NCBI GenBank assembly: GCA_958439425.1
Contig: CAUBVH010000011.1
Location: 1-64,000 of the forward strand
Reading direction: 5' to 3'
Source: an uncultured Collinsella sp.
GTDB taxonomy: Bacteria; Actinomycetota; Coriobacteriia; Coriobacteriales; Coriobacteriaceae
Length of the DNA: 64,000 bases
Both the position numbers and the translations under genes were made by a program. Position 1 is the stretch's first letter. Each line of letters opens with the position of its first letter. Below the pieces are notes generated by a model. The model saw nothing but the letters and a program-made list of their open reading frames with translations, ran no database searches and was not told the DNA's origin. Positions 1-8,021 of the stretch are shown piece by piece.

Positions 1-93
1 TCACGAGCGGGGGCTCCTGTCGTTTCCGTGCCCCTGGATTGGGTCATAGTGTCTGGCACTGCCAAAACGTCGGCGTCGCCTTGGTCGCAAGTA
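1..93. other. No gene recognised at the left edge
   Basis: I see no credible reading frame or RNA in these first 93 bases. They may be the intergenic tail behind a gene lying to the left of the window. The repeats that follow begin at 94. Confidence 0.4.
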
Positions 94-145
94 GTCATTG
101 GGGACGTTCTTGAATGACTAGTCGTTTAAGAACGTCCCCAACGAC
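94..145. repeat. GGGGACGTTCTT hairpin repeat, head-to-head pair
   Basis: Two copies of a 25-bp element face each other. The first (94-118) has GTCATT and AATGAC arms around a GGGGACGTTCTT core; the second (121-145) is the inverted form with GTCGTT and AACGAC arms. Together they form a larger palindrome. The same family recurs at 2126-2150 and 44785-44856, always between genes. Confidence 0.8.
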
Positions 146-147
146 TA

Positions 148-181
148 TTGGTGCAAAGCGGCCTGTCCCCATTGTGCCAAA
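148..181. repeat. Degenerate TTGGTGCAA/CTGTCCCC repeat
   Basis: A left arm TTGGTGCAA is followed by CTGTCCCC and then an imperfect right arm (TTGTGCCAA in place of TTGCACCAA). It belongs to the family seen complete at 14608-14674 and around 49455-49545. It lies directly beside the repeat pair at 94-145. Confidence 0.6.
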
Positions 182-249
182 TGGCGTGCGCCGCTAAGTG
201 GATGAGTGTTAGCGGGACCTTCTTTTGGGCATACAATTGCTATTGGCTT

Positions 250-285
250 GCTGCGGTGAAGGCTCGTCCGCTCCGCAGCTTTTTT
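250..285 (+). terminator. Terminator-like hairpin just upstream of ade
   Basis: GCTGCGG (250-256) pairs with CCGCAGC (273-279) and is followed directly by six T residues. It ends 11 bases before the ade ribosome binding site, so it is in the leader rather than behind a gene. That placement suggests transcription attenuation of ade. I cannot see a recognisable purine riboswitch aptamer in the roughly 60 bases before it. Confidence 0.6.
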
Positions 286-305
286 CTACAGTAGAAGGAG
301 TATGT

Positions 306-2126
306 ATGTCCGTTGAGGTCATGAGGTCTGTGATCGAGGCCGCCGAGGGTCGCGTGCCCGTCGACACGCTGTTTACCAATGCGCAGATTGTCGACGTATA
401 TGGCCAGCGTGTGGCGCCCGGTAGCGTTGCCGTCAAGGACGGTGTGATCGTCGGCGTGCTCTACGATGGTCGCGACGATGCCGCTGGCACCTATGAGGCA
501 ACTGAGGTCATCGACTGCCAGGGTCGCTATCTCGCTCCCGGTTTTATTGACGGGCATCTGCATATCGAGTCCTCGAACATCCGTCCCGCCGAGTATGCTC
601 GCATGGCCGCGACGCGCGGCACTACCACCGCCATTGCCGACAGTCACGAGATTGCTAACGTTGCCGGTCTCGACGGCTTGCGCTTTATGATCGAGGACGG
701 CCGCCGCGCGCCCATTTCCATCAAGTACATGATGCCCTCGTGCGTGCCCGCGCTGCCCGACGAGCAGGCCGGCGCCGTCATTACCGCCGCCGATATGCAG
801 GCGTTTTTTGCCGAGCATCCGGGCGATGTCTTTGGTCTGGGCGAGATGATGAACCTGCCGGGTGTCTTTATGACCGACCCCGAGACCTGTGCTCGCATCG
901 ATGCTGCCAACCAGACGCCGTCCAAGCAGGTTGACGGCCACGCGCCGCTCGTTGCCGGTATGGACCTCAACGCCTATGCCGCAGCGGGCATTATCGCCGA
1001 CCACGAGTCGACGATTCCCGAGGAGGCACTCGACAAGCTGTCCCGCGGCATGTATGTGATGCTGCGTGAGGGCACGTGCAGCCACGACCTGGCTAATTTG
1101 TCCCCGATGCTGCTGGAGAACCCTGTCCGCGCCCGCCGCTGCTGCTTTGCGACTGACGACCGCGCCCCTTCCGATGCACTTGCGACCGGCATGATCGACA
1201 ATGCCTGCCGCGTGGCCATCGAGGCCGGCATCGACCCCGTGGTCGCTATCTCTATGGCGTCCCTGTCCACGGCCGAGGCGTTTGGCCTGGATCACGGCTG
1301 CCGCGACCCGCACGAGCTGCGTGGCGCCATCGCCCCGGGCAAGCGTGCCGACCTACTGGTGCTCAACGACCTTACGTTTGCCACGGCTCCGCATCGCGTA
1401 TATGCCGCCGGCGTGCTCGTGGCGCAGGACGGCACCTTTGTGGGCGAGATCGCGCCCGAGATGGCCGAGGTTGCGGCCCTTGCCGATGAGCTGCGCGCCT
1501 CCGTTAAGCTGCCGAAGCTTTCGCTCGACGTGTTCGACTATGCCTTTAAGCCGGGCGAGGCCGTGATCGACGTGGTGCCGGGTAAGGCCATCACGGGTAT
1601 GGCTCGCCCCGAGAGTGCCGAGGGCCTGCGCCGTATTATGCTGATTGAGCGCCATGGCCGCGGCGTGTCACTGCAGGCCGAGGGCGCCGACGGTGACGGC
1701 CCCGCGGGTCTGGGTCTGGTCGGCAAGCATATCGGCCGTGGTTGGGTGCGCGGCTTTACCATCACGGGTGGTGCCATCGCCTCGACGATCGGCCACGATT
1801 CGCACAACGTATGTGTCGTGGGCGATAACGCTGCCGATATGATGGCGGCTGTTGAAGCCGTGGGACAGGGCGGCCACGTGCTGGTGCGCAACGGCGAGGT
1901 CGTGGCGCGTATTCCGCTGGCGCTCGGCGGCCTGATGAGCGAGGGCACGGCCGAGGATGTCGCCGCGCAGCACGACGACTTTATGGTCAAGGCGCGCGCC
2001 ATGGGTATTGAGCCGCCGCTCGATCCCATCATGGGCATCATCTTCCTGCCCCTGCCGGTGATCCCAACGCTCCGCATCCGCCCCGAGGGCATGTTCGACG
2101 TCACCACCTTCACCTTCGCCGACTAG
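306..2126 (+). CDS. ade: Adenine deaminase
   Basis: Deaminates adenine to hypoxanthine and ammonia for purine salvage; cytoplasmic, amidohydrolase superfamily, 606 aa, the usual family length. The metal-binding stretch GFIDGHLHIESS (HxH at residues 84-86) is typical of Ade, followed by RGTTTAIADSHEIANV and, near the C-terminus, a GHIGRGWV-like region and a GHDSHNV motif of the second Ade domain. The ATG at 306 is chosen because AAGGAG ends five bases before it; an in-frame extension to 225 lacks a ribosome site and runs through the leader hairpin. It stands alone, with a terminator-like hairpin in its leader, so expression may be controlled by attenuation. Stop codon TAG. Confidence 0.93.
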   Translation: MSVEVMRSVIEAAEGRVPVDTLFTNAQIVDVYGQRVAPGSVAVKDGVIVGVLYDGRDDAAGTYEATEVIDCQGRYLAPGFIDGHLHIESSNIRPAEYARMAATRGTTTAIADSHEIANVAGLDGLRFMIEDGRRAPISIKYMMPSCVPALPDEQAGAVITAADMQAFFAEHPGDVFGLGEMMNLPGVFMTDPETCARIDAANQTPSKQVDGHAPLVAGMDLNAYAAAGIIADHESTIPEEALDKLSRGMYVMLREGTCSHDLANLSPMLLENPVRARRCCFATDDRAPSDALATGMIDNACRVAIEAGIDPVVAISMASLSTAEAFGLDHGCRDPHELRGAIAPGKRADLLVLNDLTFATAPHRVYAAGVLVAQDGTFVGEIAPEMAEVAALADELRASVKLPKLSLDVFDYAFKPGEAVIDVVPGKAITGMARPESAEGLRRIMLIERHGRGVSLQAEGADGDGPAGLGLVGKHIGRGWVRGFTITGGAIASTIGHDSHNVCVVGDNAADMMAAVEAVGQGGHVLVRNGEVVARIPLALGGLMSEGTAEDVAAQHDDFMVKARAMGIEPPLDPIMGIIFLPLPVIPTLRIRPEGMFDVTTFTFAD

Positions 2127-2150
2127 TCATCGGGGACGTTCTTAAACGAC
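2126..2150. repeat. GGGGACGTTCTT hairpin repeat, single copy
   Basis: The 25-bp element (GTCATC, GGGGACGTTCTT, AAACGAC) begins at the last base of the ade stop codon. Same family as 94-145 and 44785-44856. Its position right behind the gene would put a hairpin at the end of the ade transcript, although no T-run follows. Confidence 0.7.
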
Positions 2151-2332
2151 TAGTCGCCTGCGACGCTCTTTGGCGTGTCGCCTGACGCTGCGACCGTGGG
2201 ACCTCTGGCGCGCGTGAGCTATTTGCTAGGTCCTTGTAACGTTTATGTCTGCGGGGTCTTATTCGTGCTCCCTTTGGGTACGGTGGGTTCGGATAGATGC
2301 CCGATTCCAACAGGCCCGAAGGGAGCTTTTCT

Positions 2333-3127
2333 ATGTTTAAACTGATTGCATCCGATATGGACGGCACACTGCTTGACGAAAACGGCCAGGTGCCTCCCGA
2401 GACCTACGAACTGATTTTGGCCCTACGCGAGCATGGCGTGCATTTCGCCGCATCGTCAGGTCGTCGCTACGATCGCCTGTGCGAGTTCTTTGCGCCCGTT
2501 CGCGACAAGATGGACTTTGTCGCCGCTAACGGCGCCCAGGTCTACGCCGACGGTAAGATGGTAGACCGTGAGGTGTATTCCCACCTGGCGATTCGAAGGC
2601 TCGCCCAAGCCGTCAGGACGTTTCCCAATCTGCATCTTGCGCTCTTTGACCGAACCAAGTCCTTCCTGCTCGATGACGAGTGCAAGTTCGTGCGTGAGGT
2701 CGATAAGGACCTTCCCAATGCCGAGCGCATTTGGGAGCTGCCCGATCCCAGCGTAAATATCATCAAGGCGAGTATCTTTTGCGATGACGGTGCCGTTATG
2801 GACAGTGCCTACGTACTGCAGCGCGAGCTTGGCCAGCTCTTTACCTTTGCGCCTTCGGGTAACGCATGGATCGATGCCATGCAGCCCGGTGTGTCGAAGG
2901 CTTCGGGAATCGAGCAGCTCGCGGAGCATTACGGCATTGGACGCGATGAGGTCATGGCGTTTGGCGACTCGATGAACGACTACGAGATCATTCGCTTTGT
3001 CGGCACGGGTTGCGCGATGGAAAACGCGCGTCCTGCACTCAAGGCAGTCGCCGATCGCGTGGTGGGGTGCAACCGCGACCACGCTGTCCAGCAAGAACTC
3101 CGCCACGTTCTGGAGAGCCTCGCCTAA
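2333..3127 (+). CDS. Cof-type HAD hydrolase
   Basis: A 264-aa haloacid-dehalogenase phosphatase of the Cof/YidA type, probably acting on sugar phosphates, flavin mononucleotide or pyridoxal phosphate; the substrate cannot be told from sequence. The nucleophile motif DMDGT is at residues 8-12 and motif IV is MAFGDSMNDYEI near residue 220, with the large C2-type cap in between. The ATG at 2333 has GAAGGGAG seven bases upstream; an earlier ATG at 2297 adds twelve residues ahead of the conserved start and has no such site. It is convergent with a second, divergent Cof-type gene at 3292, with a long palindrome between them. Confidence 0.85.
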   Translation: MFKLIASDMDGTLLDENGQVPPETYELILALREHGVHFAASSGRRYDRLCEFFAPVRDKMDFVAANGAQVYADGKMVDREVYSHLAIRRLAQAVRTFPNLHLALFDRTKSFLLDDECKFVREVDKDLPNAERIWELPDPSVNIIKASIFCDDGAVMDSAYVLQRELGQLFTFAPSGNAWIDAMQPGVSKASGIEQLAEHYGIGRDEVMAFGDSMNDYEIIRFVGTGCAMENARPALKAVADRVVGCNRDHAVQQELRHVLESLA

Positions 3128-3192
3128 TCCGGCAGATGGGGACAGTCCTTGCGGTGCCCCGCGAAGAGTGTTCCCAACGACTACTGTGACTG

Positions 3193-3275
3193 GGGCAGCT
3201 AATTTGGGACGGGGCTATTTTAGCTGCCCCACACAAGCGGGCAGCTAAAATAGCCCCGTCCCAAATTAGCTGCCC
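3193..3275. repeat. Perfect 37-bp inverted repeat between convergent genes
   Basis: Arms at 3193-3229 and 3239-3275 are perfectly complementary over 37 bases with a 9-base loop. Each arm is itself palindromic: GGGCAGCTAA at one end and TTAGCTGCCC at the other, around a GGGACGGGGCTATT core. It can act as a two-way terminator for the flanking convergent HAD genes. It has the arm-core-arm layout of the other GGGAC hairpins in the window, present here as a mirror pair. Confidence 0.9.
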
Positions 3276-3291
3276 TGCCGGGCTGCTGCTG

Positions 3292-4134
3292 CTAGGCGAG
3301 GGCAGCCATGATGGTGCGGGCGACGCCGTCGTGGTCGTTGTCGAACTCGGTGATGGCGTCGGCTGCTTCGCGGTCCTCGGGCTCGGCGTTGATCATGGCC
3401 GTGCCGTGGCCCGCTGCCTGCAGCATGGGGATGTCGTTGATGTTGTCGCCGAAGGCCCAGGCGTCGGCGAGACGCTCGCCCAGGTGCTCGCATAGCCACG
3501 TGAGGGCCGTTCCCTTGGTGGCGCCCTCGCCCATGACCTCGATATTCATGGCGTACGAACGCGTGACCTCAATCCCGCCGAGCGTGTCGAGCTCCGCCGC
3601 GGTGGCGTCGCGATCGGCCGGGTCGTGCCAGTACATGGCGATGCGCTCGAGCGTCTCGACCTCGTCGATCTTGCTGTCGATATCCATGTCGATCGGTGTT
3701 CGTGTGCGCTTGAGCGAAGCCGCGATGTGGGGGTCGCCGCCGCAGAATTCGTCCAGGCGCGTGTAGAGTGAGCGGGGGAGGAAGCACTGCCCGTCCGCGA
3801 AGATATCGAAGGTCACATCGTGGCCGGCGGCAATGCTATGGATGCGATGGGCGATGCCGCGATCGAGCGGACGGCTCAAAATGCGCGTAGCACGCGAGGC
3901 ATCGGTGGGCACATCGTCGTCGAGCTGCCAGACGCTGGCACCGTTGGCGCAGACCGCGTAGTGTACGGCGGGGTGGGCGAGGATGGATTCAAAGACGCCC
4001 GACAGCGGGCGCCCCGTGCAGGGCACAAACTCAATACCGCGGCGCGCAAGCTCGTCGAGCATCGCCCAGGTGGCGTCGCTCATCTGCTTATCACTCGTCA
4101 GCAGCGTTCCATCCATATCGGAAAACACAATCAT
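3292..4134 (-). CDS. Cof-type HAD hydrolase
   Basis: A 280-aa HAD phosphatase. The nucleophile motif is FSDMDGTLL at residues 5-13, motif II lies in FVPCTGRPL, and motif IV is AWAFGDNINDIPML near residue 230, so all catalytic aspartates are present. It is only distantly related to the neighbour at 2333, so the two are not a recent duplication. The start at 4134 follows an AAGGG site. The substrate is unknown. The gene is read away from citrate synthase's terminator and converges on the palindrome at 3193-3275, which can end its transcript. Confidence 0.85.
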   Translation of the reverse strand: MIVFSDMDGTLLTSDKQMSDATWAMLDELARRGIEFVPCTGRPLSGVFESILAHPAVHYAVCANGASVWQLDDDVPTDASRATRILSRPLDRGIAHRIHSIAAGHDVTFDIFADGQCFLPRSLYTRLDEFCGGDPHIAASLKRTRTPIDMDIDSKIDEVETLERIAMYWHDPADRDATAAELDTLGGIEVTRSYAMNIEVMGEGATKGTALTWLCEHLGERLADAWAFGDNINDIPMLQAAGHGTAMINAEPEDREAADAITEFDNDHDGVARTIMAALA

Positions 4135-4159
4135 TCGATGCAGCCCTTTCTACTGGCAT

Positions 4160-4198
4160 AAAAAGCGTGGCCGAGGGCGGTGATGCCCTGGCCACGCT
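4160..4198 (-). terminator. Intrinsic terminator of gltA
   Basis: On the minus strand AGCGTGGCC pairs with GGCCACGCT (plus-strand positions 4190-4198 and 4164-4172), with further pairing inside, followed by a T-run. It lies 23 bases behind the citrate synthase stop. Confidence 0.85.
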
Positions 4199-4221
4199 CG
4201 GGTTCTATTACGGTTCACGCC

Positions 4222-5640
4222 CTAGCGATCGGCGAGCGGCTTGTACTCCAACGGCTCGATAACCGGGCGATACGCGGGACGGATGATGCGGTGCGCGCAG
4301 AAGAGCTCTTCCATGCGGTGCGCCGACCAGCCGGCCATGCGGGCGACGGCAAATAGCGGCGTAAAGAGCGTCTCGGGCACGCCGAGCATCTTGTAGATAA
4401 AGCCCGTGTACAGGTCGATGTTGGCGCAGATGGGCTTGGTCATGCCGTGATCGCGCATCACTTGCGGGGCCAGGCGCTCGATGCGCTCGATGAGCGCGAA
4501 CTCCTCGCCCAAGTCCTTCTTGGCGGCAAGCGTGCGCGCGTAACGGCGGCACACCTCGGCGCGCGGGTCGCTCAGCGTGTAGACGGCGTGGCCCATACCG
4601 TAGATGAGGCCGGTGCCGTCGAAAGCCTGCTTGTCGAGGATCTTGCCCAGGTAGGCCGCGACCTCGTCCTCGTTTTCCCAGTTGGAAACATGCGCGCGGA
4701 TGTCCTCGTGCATGGACACGACTTTGGCGTTGGCGCCGCCGTGGCGCGGACCCTTGAGCGAGCCGATAGCCGCGGCGTAGGCAGAATACGGGTCGGTGGC
4801 CGAAGAGGACAGCACGCGGCAGGCGAACGTGGAGTTGTTGCCGCCGCCGTGCTCTGCATGCAGCATGAGCATCACGTCGAGCAGCATGGCTTCGTCGCGG
4901 TTGAATGCCATGCCGCCGCGCAACACCTGCAGGATGGTCTCGGCGGTGGAAAGGCCGGGTGTGGGGTGCGGCACATGAACCTCGGAGCCGCGGCGCTTGG
5001 CGACCGAGGCCATATGCGCGAAGGCGGCGATGCGGGGGAGACGGGAGAGCATGGAAATGGCGACGTCGATTTCGTGCTCGGGCGTAATGACGTCGGGCTC
5101 GGCGTCGAAGGCGTAGAGCAGCAGCACGGCGCGCTGAAGCACATTCATGATGCTCGACGACACCGTGGTCATGGGGAACTCTTTGACGTACTCGTCGCTC
5201 AGATGCCTAAAAGCGCCCAGACGTTCACAAAAGCCGTCGAGCTCCTCTTTGTTGGGCAGCGAGCCCGTGATGAGCAGGTAGGCGACCTCTTCGTAGCCAT
5301 AGCGATTCTCGGCCTGGGCGTTGTTGACCAGGTCCTCGATGTTGTAGCCGCGCAGCGTGAGCTTGCCCTGGTCGGGCACGACCTTGCCGTCGATCTTGTT
5401 GTAGCCGTGCACGTCCGAGATGCGGGTAAGACCCGCGACCACACCCGAGCCGTCGGCGTTGCGCAGGCCGCGCTTGACGTTGTGCTCGACGAACAGACCC
5501 TCGTCATACGGATCAGTCGGCAGGCCGTGGTAGAGGTTTTCGCTCTCAGGCGAAATCTGGCGGCTTGCTTCGTAATCCAGAACCAGGCGGCTCAAGTGGT
5601 CATCGAAGCGGTAATAGATTTTCTTGGCGTCGTAGGCCAT
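4222..5640 (-). CDS. gltA: Citrate synthase
   Basis: Condenses acetyl-CoA and oxaloacetate to citrate, the entry to the oxidative branch leading to 2-oxoglutarate and glutamate. At 472 aa it belongs to the longer citrate/2-methylcitrate synthase group. Conserved stretches include HAEHGGGNNSTF with the catalytic histidine, GSLKGPRHGGAN, and GMGHAVYTLSDPRA with the second histidine. The N-terminal 60 residues are an extension of the kind seen in anaerobic Firmicutes and Coriobacteriia. Start ATG at 5640 follows GAGAGGAG. The ACT-domain gene at 5718 lies 77 bases upstream on the same strand, so the two are probably co-transcribed. Substrate preference for propionyl-CoA (methylcitrate) cannot be excluded. 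Confidence 0.9.
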   Translation of the reverse strand: MAYDAKKIYYRFDDHLSRLVLDYEASRQISPESENLYHGLPTDPYDEGLFVEHNVKRGLRNADGSGVVAGLTRISDVHGYNKIDGKVVPDQGKLTLRGYNIEDLVNNAQAENRYGYEEVAYLLITGSLPNKEELDGFCERLGAFRHLSDEYVKEFPMTTVSSSIMNVLQRAVLLLYAFDAEPDVITPEHEIDVAISMLSRLPRIAAFAHMASVAKRRGSEVHVPHPTPGLSTAETILQVLRGGMAFNRDEAMLLDVMLMLHAEHGGGNNSTFACRVLSSSATDPYSAYAAAIGSLKGPRHGGANAKVVSMHEDIRAHVSNWENEDEVAAYLGKILDKQAFDGTGLIYGMGHAVYTLSDPRAEVCRRYARTLAAKKDLGEEFALIERIERLAPQVMRDHGMTKPICANIDLYTGFIYKMLGVPETLFTPLFAVARMAGWSAHRMEELFCAHRIIRPAYRPVIEPLEYKPLADR

Positions 5641-5717
5641 GCGCGCTCCTCTCCGGGCCGCATCGGGGTGACTTGCATGGGCATGCGCGCGTCAGGCTAT
5701 CCCCAGCGGCTTGCTCG

Positions 5718-6005
5718 CTACAGGCGGTACATAAAGTTGAAGACGTCCTCGCGCTGGATGGACACGTTGACGCCCGAAAGCTCGCCGGCCTCGGCCAGGG
5801 CCTTCTGCAGCTCAGCGAAGTCGAGCTTGGACTCGGCGGTATCGGCCAGCATGGTCATGGTGAAGATGTCCTCGATAATGGACTGCGTGATGTCGCGGAT
5901 GTCGACGTTGGCCTCGCCCAGGACGCGGGTGACGCCCGCGACGATGCCGGGGCGGTTCTTGCCAAGGACGGTGATGACGATACGGGAGGACGAGATCTCG
6001 GCCAT
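5718..6005 (-). CDS. ACT-domain protein, UPF0237 type
   Basis: A 95-aa stand-alone ACT domain. The N-terminal strand-helix (SRIVITVLGKNRPGIVAGVT) is the classic small-molecule-binding ACT fold, and the following NVDIRDITQSI fits the UPF0237 family. In many bacteria this gene sits before a UPF0210/DUF711 gene; here citrate synthase takes that place. The ligand is unknown, probably an amino acid. The start at 6005 follows an AAGGG site. A role in sensing amino-acid supply and tuning carbon flow through citrate synthase is suggested by position only. Confidence 0.85.
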   Translation of the reverse strand: MAEISSSRIVITVLGKNRPGIVAGVTRVLGEANVDIRDITQSIIEDIFTMTMLADTAESKLDFAELQKALAEAGELSGVNVSIQREDVFNFMYRL

Positions 6006-6186
6006 GGGAAACCCTTTCGCGTGATTGCGGCGCGCGCGGGGCGCTCCGCTACGGTACAGTGTTCATCATTGTACCTGTCTGGCGCAAAAAAGGCGCGCTC
6101 GCTGCGGCGTTACATGCCTGCAACATGAGCGTAAGGGGGAAGGCCGTACGGGGAAGAGCCGTCTGGCGCGTGTCCGGCTCGTGTTG

Positions 6187-6250
6187 GGTTGATTTCCGAT
6201 CTCAGCCGAACACATTGAGCGGACAGGCCGTTCCCGCAGTCAGCCGAACG
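6187..6250. repeat. 64-bp direct repeat, left copy
   Basis: This 64-bp stretch matches 13816-13879 at 62 of 64 positions (differences at the single c/a and c/t sites). It contains TCAGCCGAAC twice. The two copies bracket the integrase-to-peptide region, as attachment-site repeats of an integrated element would, but an ordinary dispersed intergenic repeat is also possible. Confidence 0.85.
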
Positions 6251-6277
6251 CCTCCGACGGCTGATTCCGAACTGGAA

Positions 6278-6319
6278 GCGGAGGGCATCCCCGCCCTTCG
6301 GTAGGGGATACCGCTCCGC
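6278..6319. other. Strong hairpin between the repeat and the integrase remnant
   Basis: GCGGAGGGCATCCCC (6278-6292) pairs with GGGGATACCGCTCCGC (6304-6319) with one bulge. It may end the integrase transcript read from the right, though no clear T-run follows on either strand. The remaining bases of the 6006-6401 gap hold nothing else I recognise. Confidence 0.6.
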
Positions 6320-6401
6320 GGCGCATGCCGCGGGCGGCGCCCCTATCGGACCACCGTGACCTCAGTTGGGATGGGCCCAGCACTGCCGCGTACTCGGTGA
6401 G

Positions 6402-7127
6402 CTAGAGCCAACTGTTCGTCTTCACGTCGCGTATGGCGATATTTCGGTCGTCCGGCTCGGTGATGCCGTAGCCGAACGCCTGGAGCGTCTCGATGGACTC
6501 CTGGATCCTCTGTTGGAACATGGGACCCGGATCGACCCTCGGCCCGAGGTGCCCGCGCCAAAGGCACGGCGTGGCGCGCATCATGTTATGGATTTTGGAG
6601 ATGGGCTCGATGTCGGCGTAGACGTTGAGCGTCGCCATGGCGTCCTTGTGGCCGAGGATCGATTGGAGCGCCTTGATATCGCCGCCTTGGCGGATCCACT
6701 GCGTTGCGAACGTGTGGCGAAGGCCGTGGAACGTGATCAGTTCGTCGTTGGTGCCCATGAGGCCGTTGGTCTCCGAGAACGTCTTGAACGCCCTGCGGAT
6801 ATAGCTTGTCGTCGCGAAGGTCGCGCCCGGCTCCGACAGGATGTAGCAGTCCCCGATCTCGACCGCCCCGGTAAGGCCGCGCAAGCGCAGCTTTCCGCAG
6901 TCGATCTCGTGGGTCTCCTTCAGGAAGGGGAGTAGGCCGACCGGGTCGATGGGGATACCCCTGGCGTCATGGGTCTTGGTGTCCTTGATGAACGAACCCA
7001 TTCCCTTCGCGTACGCCACCGAGTGTCTGATCGAGATCAGGCCCGTCTCGAAATCCACATCGCACCACCGAAGGCCGCAGACCTCGCCGATTCGCATCCC
7101 CGTGTGCAGGGCGAGTGCGACCGCCCT
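6402..7127 (-). pseudogene. Tyrosine recombinase, catalytic domain only (5'-truncated)
   Basis: The frame encodes a phage-type integrase catalytic domain: the box I stretch ALHTGMRIGEVCGLRW with its arginine, the HGLRH box II, a GH pair (LGHKDAMAT) and the tyrosine in LNVYADI. The SAM-like core-binding and arm-binding domains that should precede it, about 150 to 200 residues, are missing. The reading frame runs without a break upstream into the TAG stop of the XRE gene (7128-7130), so no start codon precedes box I except an internal ATG at 7097. I read this as a dead integrase whose 5' part was replaced by the regulator gene. It lies 150 bp from the left direct repeat, the usual place for an integrase beside its attachment site. 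Confidence 0.8.
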
Positions 7128-7379
7128 CTAATCCTCGGCGGACCAATCGAGTCCGAACTCCTTTCGGGCATCCTCTTCGCTCATGACTTCGAGAAGGTCT
7201 CCGGGTTGGCAACGAAGGGCGAGGCATAGCTGCTCGAGTGTGTTGAAGCGAATGCCGCGAATATGCCCTTTTTTAATACGGGACAGGTTCACGGGCGTGG
7301 TTCCAATCCTTTCGGCAAGTTCGTTCGAGGAAATCTTTCGCTCGGCCATGATCTTGTCGAGGCGAACAATTACGGGCAT
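7128..7379 (-). CDS. XRE-family regulator, YozG type
   Basis: An 83-aa Cro/C1-type DNA-binding protein (HTH residues about 15-50: ISSNELAERIGTTPVNLSRIKKG). Small regulators of this kind typically pair with a DUF2975 membrane protein, and exactly that gene lies nine bases upstream on the same strand. The last fifteen residues (from EEDARKEFG) extend past the usual end and abut the integrase remnant in the same frame. It probably represses its own operon, and possibly the divergent peptide gene, through the palindrome at 7939-7957; this is inferred from layout. Confidence 0.85.
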   Translation of the reverse strand: MPVIVRLDKIMAERKISSNELAERIGTTPVNLSRIKKGHIRGIRFNTLEQLCLALRCQPGDLLEVMSEEDARKEFGLDWSAED

Positions 7380-7388
7380 GGCGTTTCC

Positions 7389-7901
7389 TTACGCAATCTC
7401 GTCGGAGTCGAGGTACAGCTCTCGGGCGTACAAGAAGAGCTGGGAAAGCATGAACAGGACGATGCCGAGAACCAGAGAGGTCCAATCGAATGATGAAGCG
7501 ATCTCTTGGGCGCCGACGGCCCCCTCGCCGCCAAATATCGAAACGGAGGTTTTGAGTGAGCCGGCGTAGAGGCTGGTGGCAGCTTGAACAACGAAGAGAA
7601 TGCCGAGCACCTTCAAGCATGTCGCAGACCCTTTCTTGAAGGGGTCTCCGCTCTTGATCGTCCACACGAGAACGGCGCTGAGGATGGTCGTAGCGATACC
7701 GATGACGGCAGGGACCAATGTCGAGATCGCAAGGGCTGGATACGCGGGGGAGTCTGCAATTACAGGGTTGTCGAGCACTTCGATTGCTGGCTTTAAGGAG
7801 AACGCCACTTGTGCGATGGCGGTGGCGCAAAGGGTCGCAGAGGCTATCGCACATGCGATGCGGAAGGAATGAAGCCGGGGAGTGCGATTGTCGGAACTCA
7901 T
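7389..7901 (-). CDS. DUF2975 family membrane protein
   Basis: A 170-aa integral membrane protein with four hydrophobic segments, around residues 12-35, 55-80, 95-115 and 138-158. The layout and the neighbouring YozG-type regulator fit DUF2975, whose role is unknown but which is thought to act with the regulator as a membrane-linked sensing pair. Start ATG at 7901 follows GGAGG. It is transcribed divergently from the secreted peptide gene at 8022, sharing a 120-bp AT-rich control region. Confidence 0.75.
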   Translation of the reverse strand: MSSDNRTPRLHSFRIACAIASATLCATAIAQVAFSLKPAIEVLDNPVIADSPAYPALAISTLVPAVIGIATTILSAVLVWTIKSGDPFKKGSATCLKVLGILFVVQAATSLYAGSLKTSVSIFGGEGAVGAQEIASSFDWTSLVLGIVLFMLSQLFLYARELYLDSDEIA

Positions 7902-7938
7902 AATAACCTCCGAAGAATTTAAAAAACTCAGGTTACTT

Positions 7939-7957
7939 TTTAACAGTTTATGTTAAA
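7939..7957. promoter_or_regulatory. Candidate operator palindrome
   Basis: TTTAACA (7939-7945) and TGTTAAA (7951-7957) form a perfect 7-bp inverted repeat with a 5-bp spacer. It sits in the AT-rich space between the divergent DUF2975-XRE operon and the secreted peptide gene, directly before a TTGACT that could be a -35 box for the peptide gene. The XRE protein is the obvious candidate to bind it. Confidence 0.5.
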
Positions 7958-8021
7958 TTGACTTTGCCGGCAAGTAATCACAGCATGCTGCAACCGAAAC
8001 CCCTCTAGAGTGGAGAGGATT

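Noticed and set aside
6187..6250. tRNA-type attachment site for the island
   Set aside because: No tRNA gene lies at either repeat; the nearest tRNAs are at 34 kb.
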